A stretch of DNA of 64,000 nt from Acholoe squamosa (Eukaryota > Annelida > Polychaeta > Phyllodocida > Polynoidae): contig OX439051.1 in assembly GCA_949317995.1 (NCBI GenBank), positions 36,893,250 through 36,957,249 on the forward strand, in the 5' to 3' direction. Below are positions 55,901 to 64,000 of this stretch, one piece after another. Position 1 is the stretch's first letter; each line of letters starts with the position of its first letter. The notes below the pieces were generated by a model that was given only the letters and a program-made list of their open reading frames with translations, made no database searches and had not been told where the DNA came from. Position numbers and translations under genes: made by a program.

Positions 55901-56307
55901 TCCTGCTCCCACTCAACGAGCCGGGCCTCCAGCATCCCCAGTCCATACTCGGCAGCCGTGGATGGATCCCCGGATGCCGCAAGATCGAGGAGGGACGCCG
56001 CCAACAGATAATCCCATAGCACTCGCTCCCGCGGTCCTAAGTTATAGTCCATGGGCCAGAAACCCATCTTACCCAAGGCCCTAGTCAGAAGGGCCACAGT
56101 GGCCCCCCGACGCAAGGCTGAGCCTAAGAAATAGTGGCAGGAGTAATTACAGACCATCACATCACCATGCTCAATGATCTCCTTGAAATTCCTCACTATG
56201 TACCCATAATGGATGGTCTGGTTAGACTCAACCAGGGCCCTAACTGGACTCCCCACCTCCATCACCTGGGGGACAGGCAAAGCAAAGAGAGCTTGTAGAT
56301 GGGCCAT
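55828..56307 (-). CDS. Candidate antisense gene of the LTR element (acidic-tailed protein, unidentified)
   Basis: 159 residues from the ATG at 56307 (context GTACCATGG, close to ideal); the frame stays open to 56457, with another ATG at 56442. The peptide is well mixed, with blocks such as GYIVRNFKEIIEHGDVMVC, ALLTRALGKMGFWPMDYN and RVLWDYLLAASLLDLAAS (helical), and ends in an acidic tail DSDSDSPIDVEPEDLW. GC content rises here above that of env. No competing long frame exists on the plus strand between 55901 and 56457. A TATA-like run lies about 110 bp upstream on the minus strand (56565-56584). I recognise no family; it might be a regulatory protein or a captured gene. It could also be chance. 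Confidence 0.45.
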   Translation of the reverse strand: MAHLQALFALPVPQVMEVGSPVRALVESNQTIHYGYIVRNFKEIIEHGDVMVCNYSCHYFLGSALRRGATVALLTRALGKMGFWPMDYNLGPRERVLWDYLLAASLLDLAASGDPSTAAEYGLGMLEARLVEWEQDHGHMYGSDSDSDSPIDVEPEDLW

Positions 56308-56457
56308 GGTACTACAGCAGTGATTTCCAGAGAGGAACTGATACTCCAATACCAGCCACACACTCCTTAAATGGACACACACACACCCCTCCCCACCCTG
56401 AACTGTCCACTGACACCAAGCTAGGCACTGCCACAGACACATGCCAGAATCTGGCAC

Positions 56458-57802
56458 CTAACACCTCAAGTGCCACCACTGCATGAGCACACCAGGGAGG
56501 AGACTCACATCTCACTCCTGACACACCTCCACTGTCAATGAAATTATCAAAGTATTAGAAAAAAAAAAAAATATATATATATACACAGCCACTTGTTGAT
56601 GTATAATATGAAAATCTATGGTATTCTCACAAAATCGATGATTAATGCGCGCATATACGCGCAAAATTGCGAAATTGCAAATTACAAATTGTAAAATTGT
56701 ACAAATCTAACATTAATATACATGAATGCAGGTAGATAACTAAGACAGTTTTTGTACCCACTAGCACTTGTATACTATGCCAAGGTTTACTTAAAGTAAC
56801 ACACTTTAGGTATCCAAGAAAATTGTTGGAAAAATGAATGAAAAAAAAAAAAAAAAAAAATTTGTTGAGAAAATGGTTGACATAAAACATGTTTACTTAA
56901 GATACTCACCAAATAAATCTCTTTCAGGGACACATACTCAAAAGGCTAGGGGAAAAGTCAATTAAGCAGCGGCCCACTGCCGAAATTGCCAATTAATACA
57001 CCCATATAGCAAAATCAATGAGTAACTCAGAGACAAACAAGCCTATTGTACATGAAGTACTTTGTTTTTCCGGCCCTCAGAAAAATTTGTCTCAAATCCC
57101 ATAAATTGAATAGTGTAATCTAGATTGTACGTTTGTACCCAATTTTGCACACTAAAATTGTATGTTTGCACACCAGATTGTACGCTTGTACCCAATTTGC
57201 ACACTAAAATTGTATATTTGCACACCAGATTGTACGCTTGTACCCAATTTGCACACTAAAATTGTATGTTTGCACACCAGATTGTACACTTGTACCCAAT
57301 TTTGCACACAAAGATTGCATGTTTGCACACTAGATTGTAAGTTGTATCCAATTTACATTTGAATTATATGTTGCACATTATACTGTATGTCTGTACCCAA
57401 TTCATACACTGAAGTCAGATTTTTAGAAAATCAACATTTCTATGTGTATCCAAGCTGTACGCAAAATTATATATGTACATACAGAAACTATCAATTGAAC
57501 GCAAAATTATATATTGGCATACTAAAACTGTGAAATGTACGCAAAAATTATATATTTGTACACCAAAAATTGCCAAATACACGCGAAATTATATATTTGC
57601 ATACTAAAATTGCCAAATGCACGCGAAATTATATATTTGCACACTAAAATTGCCAAATGCACGCGAAATTATATATTTGCACACTAAAATTGCCAAATGT
57701 ACGCGAAATTATATATTTGCACACTAAAATTGCCAAATATACGCGAAAATTATATATTTGCACACTTAAATTGCCAAATGTACGCAAAAATTATATATTT
57801 GC
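56458..57802. repeat. 3' non-coding region of the LTR element with 52-bp and 40-bp tandem repeats
   Basis: After poly(A/T)-rich sequence come about 4-5 copies of a 52-bp unit (57119-57360, key words CACACCAGATTGTACGCTTG) and about 8 copies of a 40-bp unit (57480-57800, TGCCAAATGCACGCGAAATT). Both share TTTGCACACTAAAATTG, so one probably evolved from the other. The tract resumes after the nested element at 63293-63450. Confidence 0.8.
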
Positions 57803-57985
57803 AAGCTACTTATATGCGCGCATATAAGTGGTGATAAATGGGCAGTAGCAGTTCCCAAATGTATTACCAGATGTCACCACTTCCATTCACCTGTTATGTA
57901 ACAGGTTCCTTCACTGGTGGCCTTGTAGTCGGCCATATTGCCTAGCCCCAGGAAGGACCACCGGTCTCACATTGGAGTTTTTTTT
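57803..57985 (+). repeat. Ngaro copy 2: repeat A1
   Basis: Matches A2 at 63009-63191 (offset 5206). It starts with a perfect palindrome (57808-57829) and holds a 7-bp stem CCTGTTA/TAACAGG (57891-57906). It ends in a poly-T run just before the gag ATG. Confidence 0.8.
57808..57829. other. Perfect 22-bp palindrome at the element end
   Basis: The core CTTATATGCGCGCATATAAG plus one base on each side reads the same on both strands; the same at 63014-63035 in A2. Its place at the tip of A suggests a recombinase-binding or recombination site (inference). Confidence 0.55.
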
Positions 57986-57997
57986 TTCCCAGTCATC

Positions 57998-59995
57998 ATG
58001 ACTAAATGCGTGGCCTGTGATACTTCCTACCATGGTAACGCGGCCAAGTGCCCGAATTGTGGGGTGACCAATCCGGGGAAACGTTATTCTCCGGAGGATT
58101 CGGAAGAATTACCTGGTTCAGCGGATTCAGCCGAGCGTGACGAGCAGGAGGCCACGGAGGCCAGGCAGAGCGACCGGCCGCCCCAGGGGAAGGACGGTCA
58201 ACATGGTGAGCTTAGCAGCCTTGGGGAGAAATCTACACAAAATGATTTATTGCATCAGATTGAACTTGAAAGGGCCAGGAAATCAAAAATTGATGAAATG
58301 TGTAAACGCAAAGAGTTGGAACTAGAGTTGGCCAGCCTAAGGGCTGAAAATAACAGATCTCTTCGCCAATTAAACGAAGGCGTACGGGCTTGGCGAGGTG
58401 CCATGGGTGCGTTCGAGGCCGAAAATTCTTCTCTTACTGCTAGTGCCCCATGTTGGAATCCTTCAGAGTTGGATGCGGTAAGGAACGAAAGTGGTGGGTC
58501 GAACGCCATAGGTGCGTTCGAGGCCCAAACTTCTTTTCTTGCTGCTAGTGCTACGTGTTTGAACCCATCAGAGTTGGATACAGTAAGGAATAAAGGTGGG
58601 GACTCGAACACACCAGGCTTCCAAACTGGCCAATCACAAGCCAGCTCTAACTTTAACTGCGGAGTCCAAAATGGCCGCCCTGTACTTCCGGAAAGCCGGT
58701 TTTCGGCCTCAAACACTGTTTTAGGGCCTAATTCTAGAGTTATGGGACCCTCCGCAGGCCAATCCGGCCTTGAAACCACCTCAGGTATGTTTGAATTACC
58801 CAACTTGTGTAAAAAATTGCCTCCAGTAGAGGGAAATACCCAAGTAAACAAGTCGCTCACCCGCGATAACAAGCCACCTTCCCGGTACAATCACCCGGTC
58901 CCCAGAGACAATCAACCTGACTATCCAGTGGGTCAAAGTCATTCCCATGGTGAATTAGACAATGATTATCAGGAGTTCCTACTGTGGAAACAGTGGAGAA
59001 GTGGTGGTGTAGCTGCTAACACTGTTCCTCAGCTGTTCTACAGAGATGGCACACCTTATTCCCCACCTGTCACACCTGTTAGTCAGACTGTCAGTTGGCC
59101 TGGTGTGGGTCAATTTAGGGCACCGGATGGCAGGCTAAAGTTCCCACCTACACCTATGGTATATGGTAACCCGACTACTTCTCATATGTATGGGATTCCA
59201 GTCCCAACATCCCATCAGCAGCAGGCTTCATATCAGTTTGGCGTTATTCCTAACCCACAACAACAGTACCAGGCTGCAGGAATCATACCTAATCAACAAA
59301 GCCTGTTCCAGGCTCCTGGTGTTCAGTCTGTGCAACCTCAAATTCCACATAACCTAACAGCATGGTATCCTAACCAGCAACTACAACACCAAGCTCAAGG
59401 CGCCCCAATGGTGATATTTTCACCAAACAATGCCAGTGGCAGTAAGTTTGTGACCTATGACATTGAACAGCACATGCCGCATGATAAAGTAAAAAAACCC
59501 GCCTTGAATGATGTTATTTCTGCTAGCATGGGTCTCTTGAATAGCATGTTGGCTAGAAACTTCCCATGTAAAAACTATGGTAAACATGTTAAATTCCTAA
59601 CTGACAAGAAAGCATTCTACAATGAGGATGCTCTCATTCAGTATGATCTTGCGATGCGTGAAAGGGGAGAATCGTTTGGTGAACACACATTCTGCTATTT
59701 CGATCACGACATCTTCTCAAACAGTGTTGGTCTTGAGAATCTTAGTGCCGAGCACTTATGTAATGTTCTTGGTATCCAGCCTCCATCATCTCAAAGTGGT
59801 GCTGGTACTGTTGCGGGATCGAGTAGTAAGAGGAAAAAGAACAAAAAGAAAAAGTCAGATGAAATTCACTGTTGCTATGCATTTAACGGTGATAATGGTT
59901 GTAACGCCAAAGATTGCCCTCACCCACATGTATGTCGCTCTTGTGGGGGTAATCACACAAAACTAAAGTGCACTGTGAAAAAATCAAATGATTGA
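57998..59995 (+). CDS. Gag-like protein of Ngaro copy 2
   Basis: 665 residues from the ATG at 57998; the frame is open a little further left but only over repeat A1. A zinc ribbon C-x2-C-x10-C-x2-C (residues 4-22) opens the protein. A coiled coil (about 85-130) follows, then a 35-residue tandem duplication (units at 58406 and 58511, GAFEA...NPSELD). A long Pro/Gln/Tyr-rich region comes next and a helical block (about 500-590). The C-terminus has C-x8-C-x4-C-x3-H then C-x2-C-x3-H-x4-C, as in copy 1. It ends at TGA 59993-59995, and the RT frame continues in the same frame. Role: RNA binding and particle formation, by analogy. Confidence 0.78.
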   Translation: MTKCVACDTSYHGNAAKCPNCGVTNPGKRYSPEDSEELPGSADSAERDEQEATEARQSDRPPQGKDGQHGELSSLGEKSTQNDLLHQIELERARKSKIDEMCKRKELELELASLRAENNRSLRQLNEGVRAWRGAMGAFEAENSSLTASAPCWNPSELDAVRNESGGSNAIGAFEAQTSFLAASATCLNPSELDTVRNKGGDSNTPGFQTGQSQASSNFNCGVQNGRPVLPESRFSASNTVLGPNSRVMGPSAGQSGLETTSGMFELPNLCKKLPPVEGNTQVNKSLTRDNKPPSRYNHPVPRDNQPDYPVGQSHSHGELDNDYQEFLLWKQWRSGGVAANTVPQLFYRDGTPYSPPVTPVSQTVSWPGVGQFRAPDGRLKFPPTPMVYGNPTTSHMYGIPVPTSHQQQASYQFGVIPNPQQQYQAAGIIPNQQSLFQAPGVQSVQPQIPHNLTAWYPNQQLQHQAQGAPMVIFSPNNASGSKFVTYDIEQHMPHDKVKKPALNDVISASMGLLNSMLARNFPCKNYGKHVKFLTDKKAFYNEDALIQYDLAMRERGESFGEHTFCYFDHDIFSNSVGLENLSAEHLCNVLGIQPPSSQSGAGTVAGSSSKRKKNKKKKSDEIHCCYAFNGDNGCNAKDCPHPHVCRSCGGNHTKLKCTVKKSND

Positions 59996-61075
59996 TATCA
60001 GGCCTTAGTGGATTCTGATTCAGGGGTCAGTGTCTCCGAGGAGTTTGGCATAGATGGTGGAATTATAAAATCTTCCGATTCTGACAATACCAGTGATTCT
60101 GATAATACCAGTGAACTTGAATATAGTTTATTATGGGATGTCAACAAATTCGTAATTCCTTGTGGTTCAAATCATGTCAATTCTTCAGATTCATTACCAA
60201 AGACGGAAGACATTATATTAACTCCTACTATCTACACTTCCAGAATTGTCGAATGGTTTAGACCTTGTCCTTTGGATTGTGATTCCGTTCATGTCTTAGA
60301 TGGCATGTGCCTCCAACTCAACCCACACGCCTTCTTTGATGAATGCATGGGGTTTGAGGAAGTTGATGGTAACTATGCTTATATCCTAGACGGTGTTCGT
60401 AACGGATTCAAAATCGTTGATGTGGATTATAATGGTTCTTATTTTCAAAAAAATTACCATTCCATAATCAAAGAAGGTGTAAAATGCCAAATGGACGATC
60501 TGGTAAGGAAGGAGTTAATTGATGGTAAAGTCAAAAGGGTTCTTAGTAGACCCCAGTGTGTACATTCACTGGGGGCTATTTTAAAACCAGACGGCAGCTT
60601 AAGACCCATAACAGATTGCAGCCGTGGTGATCCCGATGATAATCTTAAAAGTATTAATGACTTTATGTACACAACTTGCCAACCGTTTCATTATACTGAA
60701 GTAGATAGTGTTACTGATGTCATACATGAGGGCTCGTTTTTATGTGTATTGGACATCCAATCTGCTTATCGCAGTGTGGCTGTTCATCCGGACGATCGTT
60801 CCAAGCAAGGTTTTGTGTCGAGTCTGGACGGTGCACCAGAATATTTCGAAGATCAAGCCTTATCGTTTGGTCTTAGATGTGCACCATTTATCTTTACTCA
60901 ACTAACCGAGTTTGTCATCCGGTGTATGAATCGTAGAGGTATTTTCAATGTTTTCGGTTACCTGGATGACTTTGTCATTGTGGCTGACAACTACGAGGAG
61001 TGTGCGAGGCGTCAGGCGATATTGGTAGATCTGCTCCGCAACTCGGTTTCCATATTGCATGGAAAAAAATCTTAA
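59996..61075 (+). CDS. RT of Ngaro copy 2, N-terminal part (frameshifted after the YLDD box)
   Basis: In frame with gag and directly after its TGA, with no ATG for about 100 codons (the first initiator-like codon, 60008, is GTG), which speaks for readthrough. An acidic leader (SDSDNTSDSDNTSE) precedes conserved RT parts: DGVRNGFKIVDV, RPITDCSRGD, motif A CVLDIQSAYRSV, GLRCAPFIFTQL and GYLDDFVIVAD (60956-60970). Around 61035-61042 the sense passes one frame back and this frame ends at 61075. One base appears to have been lost; all catalytic residues before the break are present. Confidence 0.8.
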   Translation, partial: YQALVDSDSGVSVSEEFGIDGGIIKSSDSDNTSDSDNTSELEYSLLWDVNKFVIPCGSNHVNSSDSLPKTEDIILTPTIYTSRIVEWFRPCPLDCDSVHVLDGMCLQLNPHAFFDECMGFEEVDGNYAYILDGVRNGFKIVDVDYNGSYFQKNYHSIIKEGVKCQMDDLVRKELIDGKVKRVLSRPQCVHSLGAILKPDGSLRPITDCSRGDPDDNLKSINDFMYTTCQPFHYTEVDSVTDVIHEGSFLCVLDIQSAYRSVAVHPDDRSKQGFVSSLDGAPEYFEDQALSFGLRCAPFIFTQLTEFVIRCMNRRGIFNVFGYLDDFVIVADNYEECARRQAILVDLLRNSVSILHGKKS

Positions 61076-61977
61076 CCCCTGCTACCAAAGTCCAGTATTT
61101 GGGTCTGGTAATTGACACAGTGAAAATGGAAATCAGCTTACCCCCACAAAAGTTAGACAACTTATTGGTACTGATCGACAAGTTCTTGGGTAAAACTGTT
61201 GCTACCAAAAAAGAATTACAAGAACTGTGTGGTCATTTGGCACACGCTAGTAGAGTTATTCGGGGAGGCAGAACATTTTCACGTAGAGTCATTAACCTAC
61301 TCAAATACATGGCCGACAGTGTCACGGTGGTCAAACTACCTGATTGGTTTATGGATGACATCCGCTGGTGGAAAAGGTTCAGTTATGTATTCAATGGTTC
61401 TGCAAAAATCCTACGTACCTTTGATTATCATCCTATCGTAGACACTGACTCATCACTAACTGGTTTTGGCTCATGTTATAATGGTGATTGGTTAGTAGGT
61501 GCATGGAAATTACCTGCCTACAATCAGTTGTATAATCGCTTTCCATTATATCATACTGTTAAACCCCCTTGTGAATATGATGAGACAGCTGACATTAACC
61601 TACTGGAAGTCTGGCCAGTGGTTGCCGCAGCGCAACGTTGGGGAAATGATTGGTCGGATACAAAAGTTGTAGTCAGAACCGACAATACCCAAGTCCAACG
61701 CATGATAAATACTGGCAGATCGCGGAGTGTTCGCTGTATGTGGTGGATAAGAGAATTATTTTGGTTATCAGTTGTACATAATTTTCATATTGTTGCTACT
61801 CGCGTTAAATCTAAAGACAATATTGTTCCTGACTTTTTGTCGCGCTGTACGGATAAAAGGTGTGCAAAAGGATTGCCTTCATTTCTGATAAATGACTTCT
61901 GCTGCAGGGGATGTCTTGACTCACAAACTACGGAACTACCAGTCACAGTGGATGGCTGGAGCCACGGAGCGTACTAG
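61040..61977 (+). CDS. RT thumb/connection and RNase H of Ngaro copy 2 (continuation after the frameshift)
   Basis: Continues the RT in the next frame: VQYLGLVIDTVKMEISLP, GGRTFSRRVINLL (as in copy 1), then RNase H with Asp in VDTDSSLTGFGS, Glu in INLLEVWPVV, Asp in VRTDNTQVQ and Asp in NIVPDFLSR. It ends at 61977 after a Cys-rich tail (DFCCRGC). No methyltransferase. The last 86 bases overlap the recombinase ORF. Confidence 0.8.
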
Positions 61978-62851
61978 GAAGAGCCAATGGAACTCTTATT
62001 TGGAATTTTGCATATTATATGGTGTGCTTGTTCCATTCCCCGCTAGTATAGAAGTTGTGTTGTTATATGTTACACACTTGGCTGAGAGACTGCGCTACAG
62101 CTCTATTAAACAGTACCTAGGAGGACTTTGGGTGTTGCACAAGGTCCTAGGTTATTCACATGTCAACCCTAATACATTTGAACTCTACATCACTATGAGA
62201 GGTATCCGAAGGACCCTAGGTGATCATGTGGACCAGGCGCGACCAGCGTCAGTGCAGGACTTAAAGCGTATTTATAAACTATTGGATATGTCATGTTCTG
62301 AAGATGTGGCATTTTGGATCACTGTTATCATGTGCTTCAGAGGCTTATTACGTAAGTCCAATGTGGTTGAACAAGGACTGGCAGTCTGCTTGTCAGATTT
62401 GACCTGGGAAGTCTGGGGGGTCTCCGTCAGACTTCGCCGTACAAAGACTATTTCATTTAAGGAGCGGGTCTTGTTCATACCCTTCACATTCATCTATGAC
62501 TCTATCTTCTGCCTTCATCATTACCTGACCTTGCTGTTATCTATGGTGAACTACCCATCCAGTGACTCACAAGTAGTGTCGTACATGAAAAATGGCCAAT
62601 GGTGTCGTGGCAGTTACTCATGGTACTTAGGCAAATTGCACAAGTTGTGTGCCAAGTCAGGCATCGATAAGTTGTCTTCACACTCGTTACGAAGAGGAGG
62701 TGCATCAGCCTTGGCAGATGCAGGGTTCAGTCTATTGGACATCAAGAACATTGGTGACTGGAAATCATTGAGTGTGTTGCATTATTTGACAAAATCCAAA
62801 CAAGCTCGTGTCGATCTTGATCGGCATATGGTCAGCGCCTTATTCGTGTAA
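61892..62851 (+). CDS. Tyrosine recombinase of Ngaro copy 2
   Basis: 319 residues from the ATG at 61892. Catalytic residues: Arg in CFRGLLRKSN (about 152), HSLRRGG (about 268), Trp in IGDWKS and Tyr in LHYLTKS (about 298); a candidate Lys lies in RRTKTIS. The N-terminal helical part (TERTRKSQWNSYLEFC) is the core-binding domain. It parallels the copy 1 enzyme along its length. The frame is intact, so it could act on other circles even though its own RT is broken. Confidence 0.85.
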   Translation: MTSAAGDVLTHKLRNYQSQWMAGATERTRKSQWNSYLEFCILYGVLVPFPASIEVVLLYVTHLAERLRYSSIKQYLGGLWVLHKVLGYSHVNPNTFELYITMRGIRRTLGDHVDQARPASVQDLKRIYKLLDMSCSEDVAFWITVIMCFRGLLRKSNVVEQGLAVCLSDLTWEVWGVSVRLRRTKTISFKERVLFIPFTFIYDSIFCLHHYLTLLLSMVNYPSSDSQVVSYMKNGQWCRGSYSWYLGKLHKLCAKSGIDKLSSHSLRRGGASALADAGFSLLDIKNIGDWKSLSVLHYLTKSKQARVDLDRHMVSALFV

Positions 62852-62860
62852 AATCTGGTT

Positions 62861-62891
<31 letters not shown>

Positions 62892-62927
62892 GTTGTTGTT
62901 TTTGTTCTCCATTCTGTTTGGCGTGTT

Positions 62928-63292
62928 GGCCTGGTTATGTATGTTTATTGGCCAGGTCCAATAAAATATTCGCCCAAACTAGATTGGAGTTGTCGTACGT
63001 CTATTTATAAGCTACTTATATGCGCGCATATAAGTGGTGATAAATGGGCAGTAGCAGTTCCCAAACGTATAACCAGATGTCACCACTTCCATTCACCTGT
63101 TATGTAACAGGTTCCTTCACTGGTGGCCTTGTAGTCGGCCATATTGCCTAGCCCCAGGAAGGACCACCGGTCTCACATTGGAGTTTTTTTTCTTTCTTCT
63201 TGTGTTACTTAGGCCTGGTTATGTATGTTTATTGGCCAGGTCCAATAAAATATTCGCCCAAACTAGATTGGAGTTGTCGTACGTCTATTTAT
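62928..63292 (+). repeat. Ngaro copy 2: B1-A2-B2 repeat block
   Basis: B1 (62928-63008) and B2 (63212-63292) are 81 bp at offset 284 and each contains CCAATAAAAT, a poly(A) signal. A2 lies between. A poly-T run of about 24 (62867-62891) separates the recombinase from B1. Confidence 0.8.
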
Positions 63293-63693
63293 ATACTGAA
63301 ATTGTCAATTGAACGCAATTACACGCGAAATTGTAAATTTGCACACTAAAATTGTCATTTATGTTCAATTTGCACGCTAAATTGAACATTGAATGCCAAA
63401 ATTGCACACTATTTGCCAAATTGTATGTTGTACATAAAAATGGGAAATTGTACCCAAAATTGATGTCACATGAGCAAATAAGCTCAGGTATGGTAAGATA
63501 TAGAAACTCGGAAATGTACTTATACCCAGGAGAAAATTGTTTATACTGACAAAGCTCTACCACAAAAATTGCATTTGAAGCACTCCCCATTACTTCAAAT
63601 CCTCTTACAAACCAGTATATAACTCCAAAATAAGGTAAAAATTGTATAAATTGTACATTCCCTCGGCGAAATGACGGAGTTTCGCATTCTCTC

Positions 63694-63706
63694 GGGGGAG
63701 AGGGAG
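63694..63706 (+). other. Polypurine tract of the LTR element
   Basis: GGGGGAGAGGGAG, 5 bp before the 3' LTR start at 63712, the expected primer site for plus-strand synthesis. Confidence 0.6.
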
Positions 63707-63711
63707 TATTC

Positions 63712-64000
63712 TATGATATACCATTTTATTATTCCATAAATTCTAACATATTATTGTATTAATCAAAGAATATCTATGAAATTAATACATAGGTTGGTTC
63801 TAAGAGCTATAAGAGCGCTCAAACTTTATATAAGAGCGTTCATGCCCCACTGCACACCAGCCACAGTCAGTTATACTGAGTTTATGACATCAAAGGCTCC
63901 GACCTAATGGTTCACTGCACAATATAATAAAAATGAGGGTCTCAGTGTGCGACCTCATGGTTCAATGCACAAATTAATAACTTGTAAGTGAATGCAACCG
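63712..64000 (+). repeat. 3' LTR (5' part, cut by the window end)
   Basis: Matches 43604-43892 at a constant offset of 20108 with one substitution seen (63875 T against G). TATA box and initiator-like site are conserved. Confidence 0.85.

Larger units (their letters stand above)
57803..63292 (+). mobile_element. Ngaro-like tyrosine-recombinase retrotransposon, copy 2 (one frameshift in RT)
   Basis: About 5.5 kb on the plus strand with order A1 (57803-57985), gag, RT/RNase H, tyrosine recombinase, B1 (62928-63008), A2 (63009-63191), B2 (63212-63292): again a split direct repeat layout without a methyltransferase. It belongs to a different lineage from copy 1 (repeats unrelated, proteins alignable). 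It interrupts the tandem repeats of the LTR element between TTTGCA and TACTGAAATTG, which rejoin in phase, so no bases were gained at the target. A1 and A2 differ at about two positions, so it is young. Confidence 0.85.
43604..64000 (+). mobile_element. Ty3/gypsy errantivirus-like LTR retroelement with env, nested insertion, cut by the window end
   Basis: The first 289 bp (43604-43892) recur at 63712-64000 with a single difference seen (43767 G, T in the 3' copy). In between are gag, pol (PR-RT-RNase H-IN) and an env with F-type features, plus a candidate antisense gene. Excluding the nested Ngaro element (57803-63292) the body is about 14.9 kb, very long for Ty3/gypsy. Near-identical LTRs mean recent insertion, yet gag, RT and the IN tail are damaged, so this copy probably moved with help or decayed quickly. 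The right flank and target duplication lie outside the window. Confidence 0.85.

Noticed and set aside
58255-58890. 211-codon minus-strand frame opposite gag of Ngaro copy 2
   Set aside because: Lies fully opposite a supported ORF, uses no good start, and repeats with the gag duplication.

Overview
This is an animal (metazoan) genomic window, AT-rich and gene-poor, most of it mobile DNA. The animal assignment rests on one spliced exon of a rhodopsin-type neuropeptide receptor (minus strand, 41216-41355, with clean splice sites), on the transposon types present (Ngaro-like tyrosine-recombinase retrotransposons, piggyBac-, pogo- and mariner-type MITEs, a Ty3/gypsy element with an F-type envelope gene), and on a SINE-like tail ending in a gcgttaaac + TCACTCA run at about 10.7 kb, which I associate with molluscs. 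A lophotrochozoan, perhaps a mollusc, is my best guess, but no sequence here proves the phylum. Nothing is bacterial: there are no operons and no CRISPR.

Layout. (1) 1-2040: a GC-rich block with the 3' end of an unidentified charged protein and, downstream, an LTR-like segment with CArG, CRE and TATA boxes and a poly(A) signal. (2) About 2-40 kb: non-coding DNA built from at least four diverged, colinear copies of a 6-7.5 kb unit in tandem, peppered with MITEs. Two of those MITEs carry a CTCF-like motif and an RFX (X-box) palindrome; a third carries the same X-box. (3) 10959-18578: a cut-and-paste element with inverted repeats of about 760 bp, holding a decayed gene of a family I do not recognise. 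It is interrupted by a mariner-type MITE and by a complete Ngaro-like retrotransposon on the minus strand (13.09-17.99 kb: gag, RT/RNase H and tyrosine recombinase, split direct repeats). (4) 41.2 kb: the receptor exon, the only host coding sequence I can support. (5) 43604 to beyond the window end: a young Ty3/gypsy errantivirus-like provirus (gag, pol, env, plus a candidate antisense gene next to env), whose 3' tandem-repeat region is interrupted by a second Ngaro-like element (57.80-63.29 kb, plus strand).

How the parts work together. The LTR element should act through Gag particles, protease/RT/RNase H/integrase and an F-type Env. This copy is damaged: a frame change in the gag tail, a Val in place of the first catalytic Asp of RT, and a frameshift near the integrase C-terminus. 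Its two LTRs nevertheless differ at only one of 289 comparable positions. In the Ngaro-like elements an RT/RNase H and a tyrosine recombinase take the place of an integrase-based cycle, and the A1-ORFs-B1-A2-B2 repeat order lets a full-length circle be rebuilt. In both, gag and RT lie in one reading frame separated by a single stop codon (TAG in one, TGA in the other), which suggests stop-codon readthrough. Copy 1 has all three ORFs open; copy 2 has one frameshift inside RT.
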